Shown: positions 15,781 through 23,274, numbered from the stretch's first letter. The stretch: DNA of 44,981 nucleotides from CAYHZL01 sp964361075 (GCA_964361075.1 CAYHZL010000004.1:1-44981); one strand, 5' to 3'. Translations and numbers: made by a program. The notes: generated by a model not told the origin, from the sequence alone.

Positions 15781-16575
15781 ATGTCTGAAAAAGAATCACC
15801 AAGCGATGTACTATTCTTTGGCGCACTCGGCAGAGGTGCGGTAAGTTTCTTTGAACATTTGGGAAAGTATTTTGCCATTGTGTGGTGGATGATGCGCAAT
15901 GCAACGAACGCAAAAGAATATTCGCGCAACATTTTCCAGCAAATGGTAATGATTGGCGTCAATTCTATTCCCATTGTACTGTTTGTTTCTACATTCGTCG
16001 GCATGGTAACCGCAGTGCAGTCGTCGTATCAATTGTACGATTGGATTCCGCGCGCTGTGGTGGGTAGTTTGGTAACAAAATCTGTGTTGCTGGAATTAAC
16101 ACCGCTGCTGACTGCGCTTGTTCTCGCCGGCAAAGTGGGCGCAACAATCACCGCAGAGCTTGGCAGTATGCGCGTTACTGAGCAAATTGATGCGCTCGAT
16201 GCATTAGCATTCGATTCCATTTCATTTCTCATCACACCGCGCGTACTTGCCGGCATCATCATGTTCCCCGTGCTTATTATTTTTGGCGATGTGGTTGCAT
16301 TGCTCGGCGGTATGTTCGGCGCTGTTACCATTGCCAATATTCCGAGCGAAGCATTTATCAGCGGAATGAAAAGTTCATTCGAAACGTGGGATGCAGTCTT
16401 CGGACTTATCAAAGCGGTTTTTTTCGGTTATACAATTACTTCCATTGCATGCTATCAAGGTTTTAAAGTGGAAGGCGGTTCGGAAGGTGTGGCGAAAGCG
16501 ACGATGAATACTGTTGTGCTTACATGTCTTGCCGTTGTGGTGATGGATTTTATTTTAGCGAGCGTGCTGCTCTGA
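15781..16575 (+). CDS. mlaE: MlaE-type ABC transporter permease
   Basis: A 264-residue inner-membrane permease of the Mla/MCE lipid-transport system, which moves phospholipids between the two membranes. Five to six hydrophobic segments are visible, and the family core GKVGATITAELGSMRVTEQIDAL (in the stretch at about residues 120-142) is intact. It follows a terminator and starts the mlaE-mlaF-mlaD unit; the stop codon TGA shares its last base with the ATG of mlaF. The transported lipid cannot be fixed from sequence. Confidence 0.93.
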   Translation: MSEKESPSDVLFFGALGRGAVSFFEHLGKYFAIVWWMMRNATNAKEYSRNIFQQMVMIGVNSIPIVLFVSTFVGMVTAVQSSYQLYDWIPRAVVGSLVTKSVLLELTPLLTALVLAGKVGATITAELGSMRVTEQIDALDALAFDSISFLITPRVLAGIIMFPVLIIFGDVVALLGGMFGAVTIANIPSEAFISGMKSSFETWDAVFGLIKAVFFGYTITSIACYQGFKVEGGSEGVAKATMNTVVLTCLAVVVMDFILASVLL

Positions 16576-17309
16576 TGATTGAACTGCAAAACATCTGGAA
16601 AAAATTTGGCGAGAAACAAGTGCACCGCGGTGTTACTCTTGAAGTGCGCGATAAAGAAACGATTGTCATTCTCGGCAAAAGCGGCGGCGGAAAAAGTGTG
16701 ATGCTGAAAATGATTATCGGCTTGGTGAAACCGGACAGCGGCGCTGTTCTTGTTGATGGAAAAGATGTTGCGCAGATGAGTTTCAAAGAATTGCAAAAAC
16801 TTCGTTTTAAATTCGGATTTTTATTTCAAGGCGCCGCGTTGTTCGATTCGATGACGGTTGGTGACAATATTGCACTGGCGCTGCGCCGCCACAGTGATTA
16901 TCGAGAAAAAGAAATTACCGAACACATCCATTATGCGCTTTCACTTGTCGGGTTGGATTCCAACGTAGCAAAGGTGATGCCTTCGAGCTTGAGCGGCGGG
17001 ATGAAAAAACGTGTCGGCTTGGCGCGCTCGATCGCCCTGACTCCGCGCTACATGCTGTACGATGAACCGACAACCGGACTCGATGTTGAAACCGCCGATG
17101 GTATCAATCTTCTTATCAACGAATTGAAAACAACACTTGGCGTTACCTCCATTGTCGTTACGCACGATGTTCACAGTGCGTTTGTTGTGGGAGACCGCTT
17201 TGCAATTTTTGAACAAGGTTCGTTCCGTACAGTCGGCACGAAAGATGAAATTCGTAATTCACCGGATGAAGAAGTACGCAAGTACATTGAAAGTGAAATT
17301 GAAACGTAG
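16575..17309 (+). CDS. mlaF: MlaF-type ABC transporter ATP-binding protein
   Basis: A 244-residue ABC ATPase that powers the MlaE permease. Walker A is LGKSGGGKS near residues 34-42, the ABC signature is SLSGGMKKRVGLARSIAL, and Walker B is YMLYDEPTTGLD, followed by the H-loop VTHDVHSAF. The start at 16575 (MIELQNIWKKFG) is preferred over an upstream in-frame ATG inside mlaE because the ABC domain begins there and the ATG overlaps the mlaE stop. The three Mla genes form an operon, interrupted by a repeat before mlaD. Confidence 0.94.
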   Translation: MIELQNIWKKFGEKQVHRGVTLEVRDKETIVILGKSGGGKSVMLKMIIGLVKPDSGAVLVDGKDVAQMSFKELQKLRFKFGFLFQGAALFDSMTVGDNIALALRRHSDYREKEITEHIHYALSLVGLDSNVAKVMPSSLSGGMKKRVGLARSIALTPRYMLYDEPTTGLDVETADGINLLINELKTTLGVTSIVVTHDVHSAFVVGDRFAIFEQGSFRTVGTKDEIRNSPDEEVRKYIESEIET

Positions 17310-17350
17310 AAAAAATGTAATGACTCAGCGAAATACAGAGTTTAAATGAA

Positions 17351-17450
17351 ATTAACCACGGATAACACGGAATAGCACTGATATTCACCGATTACATTTA
17401 ATACGTTCTCTGTATGAATCCGCGTTTTTTCTGTGCAATCCGTGGTTAAT
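17351..17450. repeat. 100-bp inverted repeat between mlaF and mlaD
   Basis: ATTAACCACGGAT at 17351-17363 and ATCCGTGGTTAAT at 17438-17450 are exact complements, with ACGGATAACACGG and further partial symmetry inside. It separates mlaF from mlaD by a 201-base gap that is otherwise empty. The pattern (ACGGATNACACGGAT) recurs in many genomes as a dispersed element. Confidence 0.6.
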
Positions 17451-17510
17451 GTTTTATAATTTGAAGTGAGTAATTACGAAAAAAATTGCAATATTTTTTA
17501 GAGGCGATGT

Positions 17511-18422
17511 ATGAAAATTTCTAATGAAGCAAAACTTGGCATCACCGTTTTTCTTGCCGCAATAGTGTTTGTCGGCGGCATCATCTATCTTCGCGGAATG
17601 GATTTTCGCAAGAAGGATTACAGACTTACCATCTATTATGGTAATGTGAATGGACTCACCGAAGGAAGTCCGATTACGATTGCCGGTTTAATAATCGGCA
17701 AGGTTGAAGATTTGCGGCTTGTCGGAACGGCGATTGCGGTTGATGTTGCGCTTTCAAAAGACGTCCGCATCGCACGCGATTCGAAAGCGTACATTAAAAG
17801 CGCAAGTTTAATGGGGGGAAAACAAATTGCCATCACGCCCGGTAGAATGAACGAAACATTAAACAACGGCGATACCTTGAGCGGCGCGTACGAAGCCGAC
17901 TTGACGGAATTGACTTCCACACTCGCGCCGATTTCCAGCAACGTGCTCGGCATTCTTGAACGCGTGAACACCACGTTTGATGAACAAACACGAAGAAACA
18001 TTCAACTCATTCTTGAAGATGTGCACAAGACAACAAAGGAATTAGAAGGAATTATCCGGCTGCAAGGTGAACACATTGATTATGCGGTGGGAAATTTTGC
18101 CGTCTTCTCAACCAATCTTTCAAAGTTTGCGATGAATTTAGACACTATCGCACTTACGCAGCGGGGAAACATTAACGACGGAATTGCAAGCTTGCGTACG
18201 GCGGCAAATACATTAGAACAAGCATCGGAGCGGTTTAAGGCGGCAAGCGAATCAATTGAAAATGTTTCCAAAAAAATTGAACGGGGCGAAGGGACGATGG
18301 GGAAAATGATTAACGATGAAAAATTATACCAGCACTTAGATAGTCTTTCAGTAAATTTGAATGAGCTGGTGAAAGATTTAAAGGAACATCCGGGTAAGTA
18401 TGTGAAGTTGAGTATTTTTTAG
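17511..18422 (+). CDS. mlaD: MlaD-type MCE domain protein
   Basis: A 303-residue periplasmic component of the Mla system. A single N-terminal membrane segment lies at about residues 8-27, then one MCE domain at about 35-115 with the motif VNGLTEGSPITIAGLIIGKV. A long predicted helical/coiled tail (about 130-290) completes the protein, as in many MCE proteins that extend toward the outer membrane. The start ATG at 17511 is preceded by AGAGGCG. It belongs with the two preceding genes although a repeat lies between. Confidence 0.92.
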   Translation: MKISNEAKLGITVFLAAIVFVGGIIYLRGMDFRKKDYRLTIYYGNVNGLTEGSPITIAGLIIGKVEDLRLVGTAIAVDVALSKDVRIARDSKAYIKSASLMGGKQIAITPGRMNETLNNGDTLSGAYEADLTELTSTLAPISSNVLGILERVNTTFDEQTRRNIQLILEDVHKTTKELEGIIRLQGEHIDYAVGNFAVFSTNLSKFAMNLDTIALTQRGNINDGIASLRTAANTLEQASERFKAASESIENVSKKIERGEGTMGKMINDEKLYQHLDSLSVNLNELVKDLKEHPGKYVKLSIF

Positions 18423-18478
18423 GAGAAAGAATTTTCCAATACATCTGTGTTGATATACAATTCTATTCCATTTTCTTG

Positions 18479-18493
18479 TTGGGAACGAGAATA
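18479..18493 (+). repeat. TTGGGAACGAGAATA dispersed motif, copy 1
   Basis: One of five near-identical short motifs in the window (others near 23562, 24436, 32069 and 33383). The motif lies in a gap with no gene. Copies at 24436 and 32069 are next to hairpins, suggesting part of a palindromic repeat family. Confidence 0.45.
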
Positions 18494-18567
18494 CAAAGAA
18501 CGATATTGATAACAGAAGAACACAACATTATATAGTTGCCAGTAACTTTCAACTAAAAATAAAATAA

Positions 18568-18587
18568 ACGTTCGCCGCGGCGAACGT
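18568..18587. repeat. 20-bp perfect palindrome
   Basis: ACGTTCGCCGCGGCGAACGT is its own reverse complement. Its core TTCGCCGCGGCGAA recurs at 44766-44779 (perfect) and 42171-42184 (one change). It lies upstream of the cassette array in an otherwise empty stretch; function unknown. Confidence 0.55.
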
Positions 18588-18657
18588 ATATCATGCCAAA
18601 ATGGTACAATAGACGCATGTTTATAGAGAAAAAACAGACTATTGCGTTATTACAATA

Positions 18658-18750
18658 GTTATCCAAAATGTCGCTCCGCTCCATTTTGGATAACGTGCCG
18701 CGCCTCCGTCGCTGTTCTCCTTCGTGCCGCTGCGCTTCGCTCCGCGACAC
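18658..18750 (+). repeat. 93-bp exact duplicate, copy 1
   Basis: These 93 bases are identical to 22342-22434. The unit opens with a hairpin formed by GTTATCCAAAATG (18658-18670) and CATTTTGGATAAC (18682-18694), whose ends are a core and its inverse core, followed by a GC-rich block. It contains no ORF and looks like a mini-cassette plus most of its attC. Confidence 0.85.
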
Positions 18751-18753
18751 TTC

Positions 18754-18837
18754 GGATAACAGCGCCTATGCGAAATGCCGTCAGACTCCGCTTCGCTCCG
18801 TTTGCCGTCACTTCGCATGAGGCGCGGCACGTTATAT
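18754..18837 (+). repeat. attC site 1
   Basis: R'' GGATAAC (18754-18760) and R' GTTATAT (18831-18837) flank arms AGCGCCTATGCGAA and TTCGCATGAGGCGC, with TGCCGTC and TTTGCCGTCA further in. The arms differ by an extra base, as is usual in attC. A longer alternative starts at GGATAAC 18688, because ATAACGTGCCGCGCCTC (18691-18707) is exactly complementary to GAGGCGCGGCACGTTAT (18819-18835). Confidence 0.75.
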
Positions 18838-18862
18838 GCAATTTTAGGACAGACGACAATCT

Positions 18863-20038
18863 ATGGGTTCATACATATCTTTAGGAGTAGGAGAATTAGA
18901 ACTTGACTGGGGTAAAAACTTTGGTTTCAGGGACTACTCAAAACTCTTTCTACCGACAGACAAAAAGGATATTCCATATTACTACGCTTACAATGAAGTT
19001 ATTTTAAAACCAGGCTATTCAACTTCTTTGGGACGAGTAAAAAACAGACTTGAATTATTAGGTTACTCGTTACAAAAATTAAATAGCCATTTCCAAGAAT
19101 ACAACGACAATTATCCAGACTACTTAGAACAACCCGAAATAAGTTTTGAAACGATGCTCGCAATCTTTTCAAAAATTAATATCAAAGACTATAAAAACAA
19201 AAAAGAAGATGGTGATTATGATTTAGGAGAATATGTAATCGAGAACATTTTCTTAAATGAAACTTTCAAAGATTTAAAAGACCATATTGATATTAAAGAT
19301 AAAGATATAGGTGCGTATTTTGAAAACCTTGACCCTCTTTTTACTCTTCGACTTCTCATTGAAAATCCGAACAACTTAGCAATGAATTTAGAGTGGCGAA
19401 CTCAAGATGTCATTGACGGAGGTTGGACTAATGAAAAGGAAATTTTTGTAGGAGTTGAGGAAGCAGATAAATTTCTAATTGTAACAGAAGGTAGTTCAGA
19501 CACATTTATTATTAAGAAATGTTTGGAATTGCTTAAACCTGATATTTTGGACTTCTTTACCTTCGTTGATATGGAAGACAATTATCCATTCACAGGTACA
19601 GGGAATTTGTATCGGTTCTGTCAGGGCTTGACAAGCATAAGAATTCAGAATAAAACACTTGTACTGTTTGACAATGATTTGGAAGGACTGGACAAATTCA
19701 ACAAGACTAATAATCTTAATTTGCCAAGCCAAATGAAAATTATGAAACTTCCGGAACTCGAAGAATTTACTAATTTTTTAACTGTTGGACCGACAGGAGA
19801 AACAAATGAAAACATAAATGGTAAGGCAGTAGCAATTGAATGTTTTTTAGATTTAACAAAATCAAATCCAAAAATCAGGTGGACAAATTATAACAAGGAC
19901 TTTAACGCTTATCAAGGTTCACTCGAAAATAAAGATGACTACGTAAGAAAATTCAAAAGCGTAAAAACTGCCAATGACAATTATGACTTTACTAAACTGA
20001 CTAGACTGCTCGATGAAATATATAAAAACTGCATATAA
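18863..20038 (+). CDS. HEPN/Toprim-associated domain protein (cassette A)
   Basis: A 391-residue protein. The first 200 residues begin MGSYISLGVGELELDWGKN, which resembles the N-terminal region (HEPN/Toprim_N) of proteins found in bacterial defence contexts. The second half is a TOPRIM fold: LIVTEGSSD at 205-213 with the catalytic Glu209, and LVLFDNDLEG at 266-275 with the Asp270/Asp272 pair. Toprim domains act in nucleases and topoisomerases; a nuclease-type defence role is inferred. The gene sits alone in an integron cassette whose core is at 18831, and its stop codon lies inside the R'' box of the next attC. Base composition is AT-rich against the upstream mla genes. Confidence 0.75.
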   Translation: MGSYISLGVGELELDWGKNFGFRDYSKLFLPTDKKDIPYYYAYNEVILKPGYSTSLGRVKNRLELLGYSLQKLNSHFQEYNDNYPDYLEQPEISFETMLAIFSKINIKDYKNKKEDGDYDLGEYVIENIFLNETFKDLKDHIDIKDKDIGAYFENLDPLFTLRLLIENPNNLAMNLEWRTQDVIDGGWTNEKEIFVGVEEADKFLIVTEGSSDTFIIKKCLELLKPDILDFFTFVDMEDNYPFTGTGNLYRFCQGLTSIRIQNKTLVLFDNDLEGLDKFNKTNNLNLPSQMKIMKLPELEEFTNFLTVGPTGETNENINGKAVAIECFLDLTKSNPKIRWTNYNKDFNAYQGSLENKDDYVRKFKSVKTANDNYDFTKLTRLLDEIYKNCI

Positions 20039-20163
20039 CAGCACCTACCAGCAATTGGCGATTCAGTGGTTTATTGAAGATTTGTGCTGGAAGAAAGTTC
20101 AGTGATATATTTGAAAAGTAGTGCCAGAAGTCGCCAACTGCTGGTAGCTGCAAAACGTTGTGC
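20033..20163 (+). repeat. attC site 2
   Basis: R'' ATATAAC (20033-20039) is the reverse complement of the cassette A core GTTATAT, and R' is GTTGTGC (20157-20163). The arms CAGCACCTACCAGCAATTGGC (20039 onward) and TCGCCAACTGCTGGTAGCTG (20131-20150) match with one extra base and one mismatch, the asymmetry typical of attC. The centre (20062-20130) is the variable loop. The cassette A stop codon is inside R''. Confidence 0.9.
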
Positions 20164-20238
20164 GTCATTAAATGGAACTCCCCAGCGAGTAACAAATTAG
20201 CCAACATATTCGTCTTATATGAATTAAAAAAAAATCTT

Positions 20239-20874
20239 ATGAACAAAACTAAATACTTTCTTAATCTGAGTTTGGCAAAAAAGTGGAGACAGATATTAAA
20301 ACCAGAGAAAAAAAATAATATTTATAACAAGTTGATTCTATTGTTTTGTTTTATCTTATCCTCATTAACTTATGTTAATGCACAAAAAGGATTATTCATA
20401 AAATTTAGTGTTGGTCCAGGACTTACAACAGAATATTCAAATATTAATAGTATTGGGCTCTCGTTTGTGACTAAAAATCATGCAATTGGTTGGGGTATTA
20501 CAGATAAGTTTGCAGTACAAATTGGTGAATTTGGCGGTTTGAATAAGCAAAAAGTAGGAGATTATAATTACATAAATCTTGATGCATTTGGACTTGGTTT
20601 TAGTTATCGAACGCCAATTGATATTAAAATATCTGTTTTAGGAGCTTATAGCAACGTGTCGTTTGCCCAAAAATGGTCTGATGCATTTGGAAAAGATGGT
20701 GGAAATGGATACGCAATAAATATGAGTATAGATAAGGAATGGTTCATAGCCAAAAGATGGGGTATTCGGCTAGGACCACAATTATTTTGGCTTAAAACAA
20801 CTGAAACAGACTATAAATTCTTCAATATAAGCATGAACGGTAGCATTGTATTTTACTTAACACCGGTTCGGTAA
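20239..20874 (+). CDS. Predicted outer-membrane beta-barrel protein (cassette B)
   Basis: A 211-residue protein of unknown function. The start at 20239 (MNKTKYFLNLSLAKKW) is chosen because the open frame upstream of it begins inside the attC core. A rather long N-terminal lead is followed by a signal-like segment LILLFCFILSSLTYVNAQ, then alternating beta-strand-like sequence ending NISMNGSIVFYL, typical of small outer-membrane barrels. It shares its cassette with the DUF4386 gene that follows. No enzymatic motif. Confidence 0.65.
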   Translation: MNKTKYFLNLSLAKKWRQILKPEKKNNIYNKLILLFCFILSSLTYVNAQKGLFIKFSVGPGLTTEYSNINSIGLSFVTKNHAIGWGITDKFAVQIGEFGGLNKQKVGDYNYINLDAFGLGFSYRTPIDIKISVLGAYSNVSFAQKWSDAFGKDGGNGYAINMSIDKEWFIAKRWGIRLGPQLFWLKTTETDYKFFNISMNGSIVFYLTPVR

Positions 20875-20934
20875 CTTTAGTAAAAACTGCTAAATTCAAA
20901 AAGATTAGAAAGTAAAACATTAATTATAAAAAAA

Positions 20935-21531
20935 ATGATGATTCGTATTTCTGATAAACAAAGAGCTTCATTAGTTGGTGTATTCATTTTAGCAGCCTAT
21001 AGCATGCTAACATATTCTATCACTAAAAACATCGCTTTGGGATTCATCACAGATATTGTGAGTGGTTTAGCTGTAATTGGTATACCTATATTAATGTTCC
21101 CAATATTCAATATAAGTGATAATAAAAGAATGAATTATGCATATTTGGCATCTAGATTTATTGAAGGCTTATTGATGATTATTGGAGGTATTATTATTAT
21201 TTTTCCCTCATTAGAGGGCTATAGAGAAATAATCTATAAGGATATTCACATATATTTTTTTATTTCTGGGGCATTGTTTTTTTATATTTTATTTTATCGT
21301 ACACAAGTTATTCCAAGATTTGTTTCAGTTTGGGGTATTCTTGCAACACTAATGCTTTTTATAGTAACAATTATCAATCTATTTGGATTTGATTTGCCAA
21401 TACTACAAGTATTATTGTTGCCGATTATTTTAAATGAGTTATTTTTAGCTGTTTGGCTAATAACAAAAGGATTTAATTTTGATTCAATAAAAAAAATTAA
21501 CGAACGCACAACACAGGCTCATACGCCATAA
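20935..21531 (+). CDS. DUF4386-like membrane protein (cassette B)
   Basis: A 198-residue integral membrane protein with about six hydrophobic segments. The opening MMIRISDKQRASLVGVFILAAYS and the overall pattern resemble DUF4386 proteins, a family with no known biochemical role that is common in Bacteroidota and Firmicutes. The C-terminal hydrophilic tail and stop codon run into the left part of attC site 3. It lies 60 bases after the barrel gene and shares a cassette with it, which is unusual because most cassettes carry one ORF. Confidence 0.7.
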   Translation: MMIRISDKQRASLVGVFILAAYSMLTYSITKNIALGFITDIVSGLAVIGIPILMFPIFNISDNKRMNYAYLASRFIEGLLMIIGGIIIIFPSLEGYREIIYKDIHIYFFISGALFFYILFYRTQVIPRFVSVWGILATLMLFIVTIINLFGFDLPILQVLLLPIILNELFLAVWLITKGFNFDSIKKINERTTQAHTP

Positions 21532-21637
21532 GGGTTTCAGTGGTATGCCAAGTGCATCGCCCGCAGGCAAGGTTTGTATCGCGTGATACAGACTTAGCCA
21601 CGCAAACCCATACGGCGCATAGCCTCAAACGTTAGCG
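21506..21637 (+). repeat. attC site 3
   Basis: R'' GCACAAC (21506-21512) is the reverse complement of the cassette B core GTTGTGC, and R' is GTTAGCG (21631-21637). The arms AGGCTCATACGCCATAAGGG (21515-21534 area) and CCCATACGGCGCATAGCCT (21607-21625 area) pair with one extra base and a few mismatches. The 66-base centre is the variable loop. The previous gene ends inside the left arm. Confidence 0.9.
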
Positions 21638-21670
21638 GAAAGGCAACCGAGACCACAAATAGACGACAGA

Positions 21671-22171
21671 ATGAACATAGATACTGTTAAAAAATATTTT
21701 ATTAATTGTTTCCTTTTGACCATCCCGATTTTGGTTTGGAATCTTGTCATGGCAAACAAATTACCTAAAGACTTTCAACCAGAAATATTTTGGAAAGACA
21801 TTCCATCTTTTTTGACATATGGAGAAAATATTACACGGACAGTAGTTTTCATATTTACATTGCTGATGCCTCTGAGTATTTCGACAATGACACAAAAAAG
21901 AGGACTTTTTATATATGTAGGTGGGACTATATTATACTTTGCCTCCTGGCTTGTCTTGATTTATTTTCCAAATAGTGCATGGAGCAATAGTATCTTAGGA
22001 TTTATTGCACCAGCTTACACACCTTTGTTCTGGTTAATAGGTATCGGACTGATTGGAGATTCATTCTATTTCAACTTGCCATATAAACGTTGGTTTTTTA
22101 TTTTGACTTCAATCATATTTTTGATATTTCATAATTTACACACCATTACAATATATTATAGGATTCATTAA
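21671..22171 (+). CDS. Small membrane protein, unknown function (cassette C)
   Basis: A 166-residue protein with five predicted membrane segments (about residues 11-28, 55-72, 79-100, 106-130 and 140-163), no signal peptide in the classical sense and no recognised domain. It is the only ORF in its cassette, whose core is GTTAGCG. The eight bases AGACGACA lie three bases before its ATG; the same word precedes the HEPN/Toprim gene, hinting at a shared leader. Length and topology suggest an inner-membrane protein; what it does cannot be said. Confidence 0.65.
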   Translation: MNIDTVKKYFINCFLLTIPILVWNLVMANKLPKDFQPEIFWKDIPSFLTYGENITRTVVFIFTLLMPLSISTMTQKRGLFIYVGGTILYFASWLVLIYFPNSAWSNSILGFIAPAYTPLFWLIGIGLIGDSFYFNLPYKRWFFILTSIIFLIFHNLHTITIYYRIH

Positions 22172-22216
22172 TTAACCATTGCGACAACAAATTAGATATA
22201 GGATGAAATGCCCTAC

Positions 22217-22348
22217 CGCTAACAGCGGTTTGGCAAAAGGCGGGCTGACGTGCTTCGATGACACTTTTGTGCTCAAACAAACATTTGTGCTTCGTATGAA
22301 CTTTAGTGCTAAAAATCCCGCCCTTCGCCAAGCCGCAAACCGTTATCC
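22217..22348 (+). repeat. attC site 4
   Basis: R'' CGCTAAC (22217-22223) is the reverse complement of the cassette C core GTTAGCG, and R' is GTTATCC (22342-22348). The arms AGCGGTTTGGCAAAAGGCGGG shortened to 22224-22243 and CCCGCCCTTCGCCAAGCCGC (22317-22336) match over 20 positions with three differences. This is the strongest stem of the set. Confidence 0.9.
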
Positions 22349-22434
22349 AAAATGTCGCTCCGCTCCATTTTGGATAACGTGCCGCGCCTCCGTCGCTGTT
22401 CTCCTTCGTGCCGCTGCGCTTCGCTCCGCGACAC
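22342..22434 (+). repeat. 93-bp exact duplicate, copy 2 (ORF-less mini-cassette)
   Basis: Identical over 93 bases to 18658-18750. The unit runs from core GTTATCC to the inverse core GGATAAC (22372-22378) across only 36 bases, and then into its attC. It therefore looks like a cassette with no gene. Confidence 0.85.
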
Positions 22435-22441
22435 GTTATCT
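22372..22441 (+). repeat. attC site 5
   Basis: R'' GGATAAC (22372-22378) matches the core GTTATCC at 22342, and R' is GTTATCT (22435-22441). The stem near the ends is GATAACGTGCCGCG with CGCGACACGTTATC, one mismatch. It is shorter (70 bp) and less symmetric in the middle than the others. Confidence 0.7.
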
Positions 22442-22493
22442 GAAATTTTGATGGCTTCTAAGACTACATTGACAAGAATATAAAGGGCTTCAA

Positions 22494-23270
22494 ATGTTAA
22501 AGGAAGGTAACCGATCGATTCTTTCGTATCTATTCGTAACCGTTTCTTTGTTTTCGTCGATGATTACATCTATCTATGCATCAACTAGGGAGAAGGATAT
22601 GACGTGGGCGATTCTCAAAATCAGTTATGATCCTATTACAAATACGGCCGAAGGAGGGATTTGTGGAAGCGCCTTTTTTCTTAAAGAACAGATTTTTATT
22701 TCAGCTCACCATTGTTTCAACGATTCAGTTTTCATTCCAAATAAGAATTTTCCAAAAGTAAAAGTATTCTTGGTAAACAACAGAGGATATATCATTAATG
22801 ATATCAGAATCAAAAAACTAGTTCCTGAATATGATTTGGCAATCGGGGAGGTAATTCAATATGATAACAATGTAAGCGTCTACTCATTCGCTAATGATTT
22901 CAACGTGGGCGATTCGGTTTACAATATTGGTTTCCCAACCGATGAGAGTCTAATTGATTACAGAATCAAGATTGAAAAAGGCCATTTGTTTCTTGAGAAC
23001 ATTATTTTGAAGGAGTTCCAACAAGATGGCAAAGTTGAAGATATATTGAGGATTACTGTAAATGCAAACGATGTCAAATTGGATAATAAACTTATGATTA
23101 AATTGAGCCATACATCAAAATTGGGATTCTCGGGAGGTCCCTGTCTATTGAAATCTTCGGATAAAGTGATAGGAATGATGTCTATGGTAATCCCCTCTGA
23201 AATATATCCTAAAAAACCGGCAATGGCTGTAAGAATAAGCGACATATTACAATTTCTGGTGACTAAATAG
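22494..23270 (+). CDS. Trypsin-like serine protease (cassette E)
   Basis: A 258-residue putative exported protease of the chymotrypsin fold. After an N-terminal signal-like segment (about residues 9-29, ending IYA), the triad can be read: His in ISAHHCF (about 72), Asp in EYDLAIGEV (about 117) and Ser in GFSGGPC (about 215). The usual GDSGGP reads GFSGGP here, so the oxyanion/active Ser is kept although the residue before it is changed. A GSAFFLKEQ strand near the His fits the family. It is the single ORF of its cassette. Substrate unknown; a role in stress or defence is speculation. Confidence 0.75.
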   Translation: MLKEGNRSILSYLFVTVSLFSSMITSIYASTREKDMTWAILKISYDPITNTAEGGICGSAFFLKEQIFISAHHCFNDSVFIPNKNFPKVKVFLVNNRGYIINDIRIKKLVPEYDLAIGEVIQYDNNVSVYSFANDFNVGDSVYNIGFPTDESLIDYRIKIEKGHLFLENIILKEFQQDGKVEDILRITVNANDVKLDNKLMIKLSHTSKLGFSGGPCLLKSSDKVIGMMSMVIPSEIYPKKPAMAVRISDILQFLVTK

Positions 23271-23274
23271 AGAT

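Noticed and set aside
18423..18657. Search for an integrase gene or complete attI upstream of the array
   Set aside because: No tyrosine recombinase frame is present on either strand; the mlaD gene ends at 18422. Only the GTTATCC at 18658 could mark an old junction.
18642..18884. An open frame of 80 codons on the plus strand
   Set aside because: It covers the duplicate repeat and attC site 1; composition is repetitive and there is no ribosome binding site.
18658..22434. The 93-bp duplicates read as insertion-sequence ends
   Set aside because: There is no transposase between them, both are in the same orientation, and the core/inverse-core logic explains them better.
22179..22451. An open frame of 90 codons on the plus strand
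   Set aside because: It runs across attC site 4 and the 93-bp repeat, and part of it is shared word for word with a frame at 18642-18884. It is a by-product of GC-rich repeat sequence.
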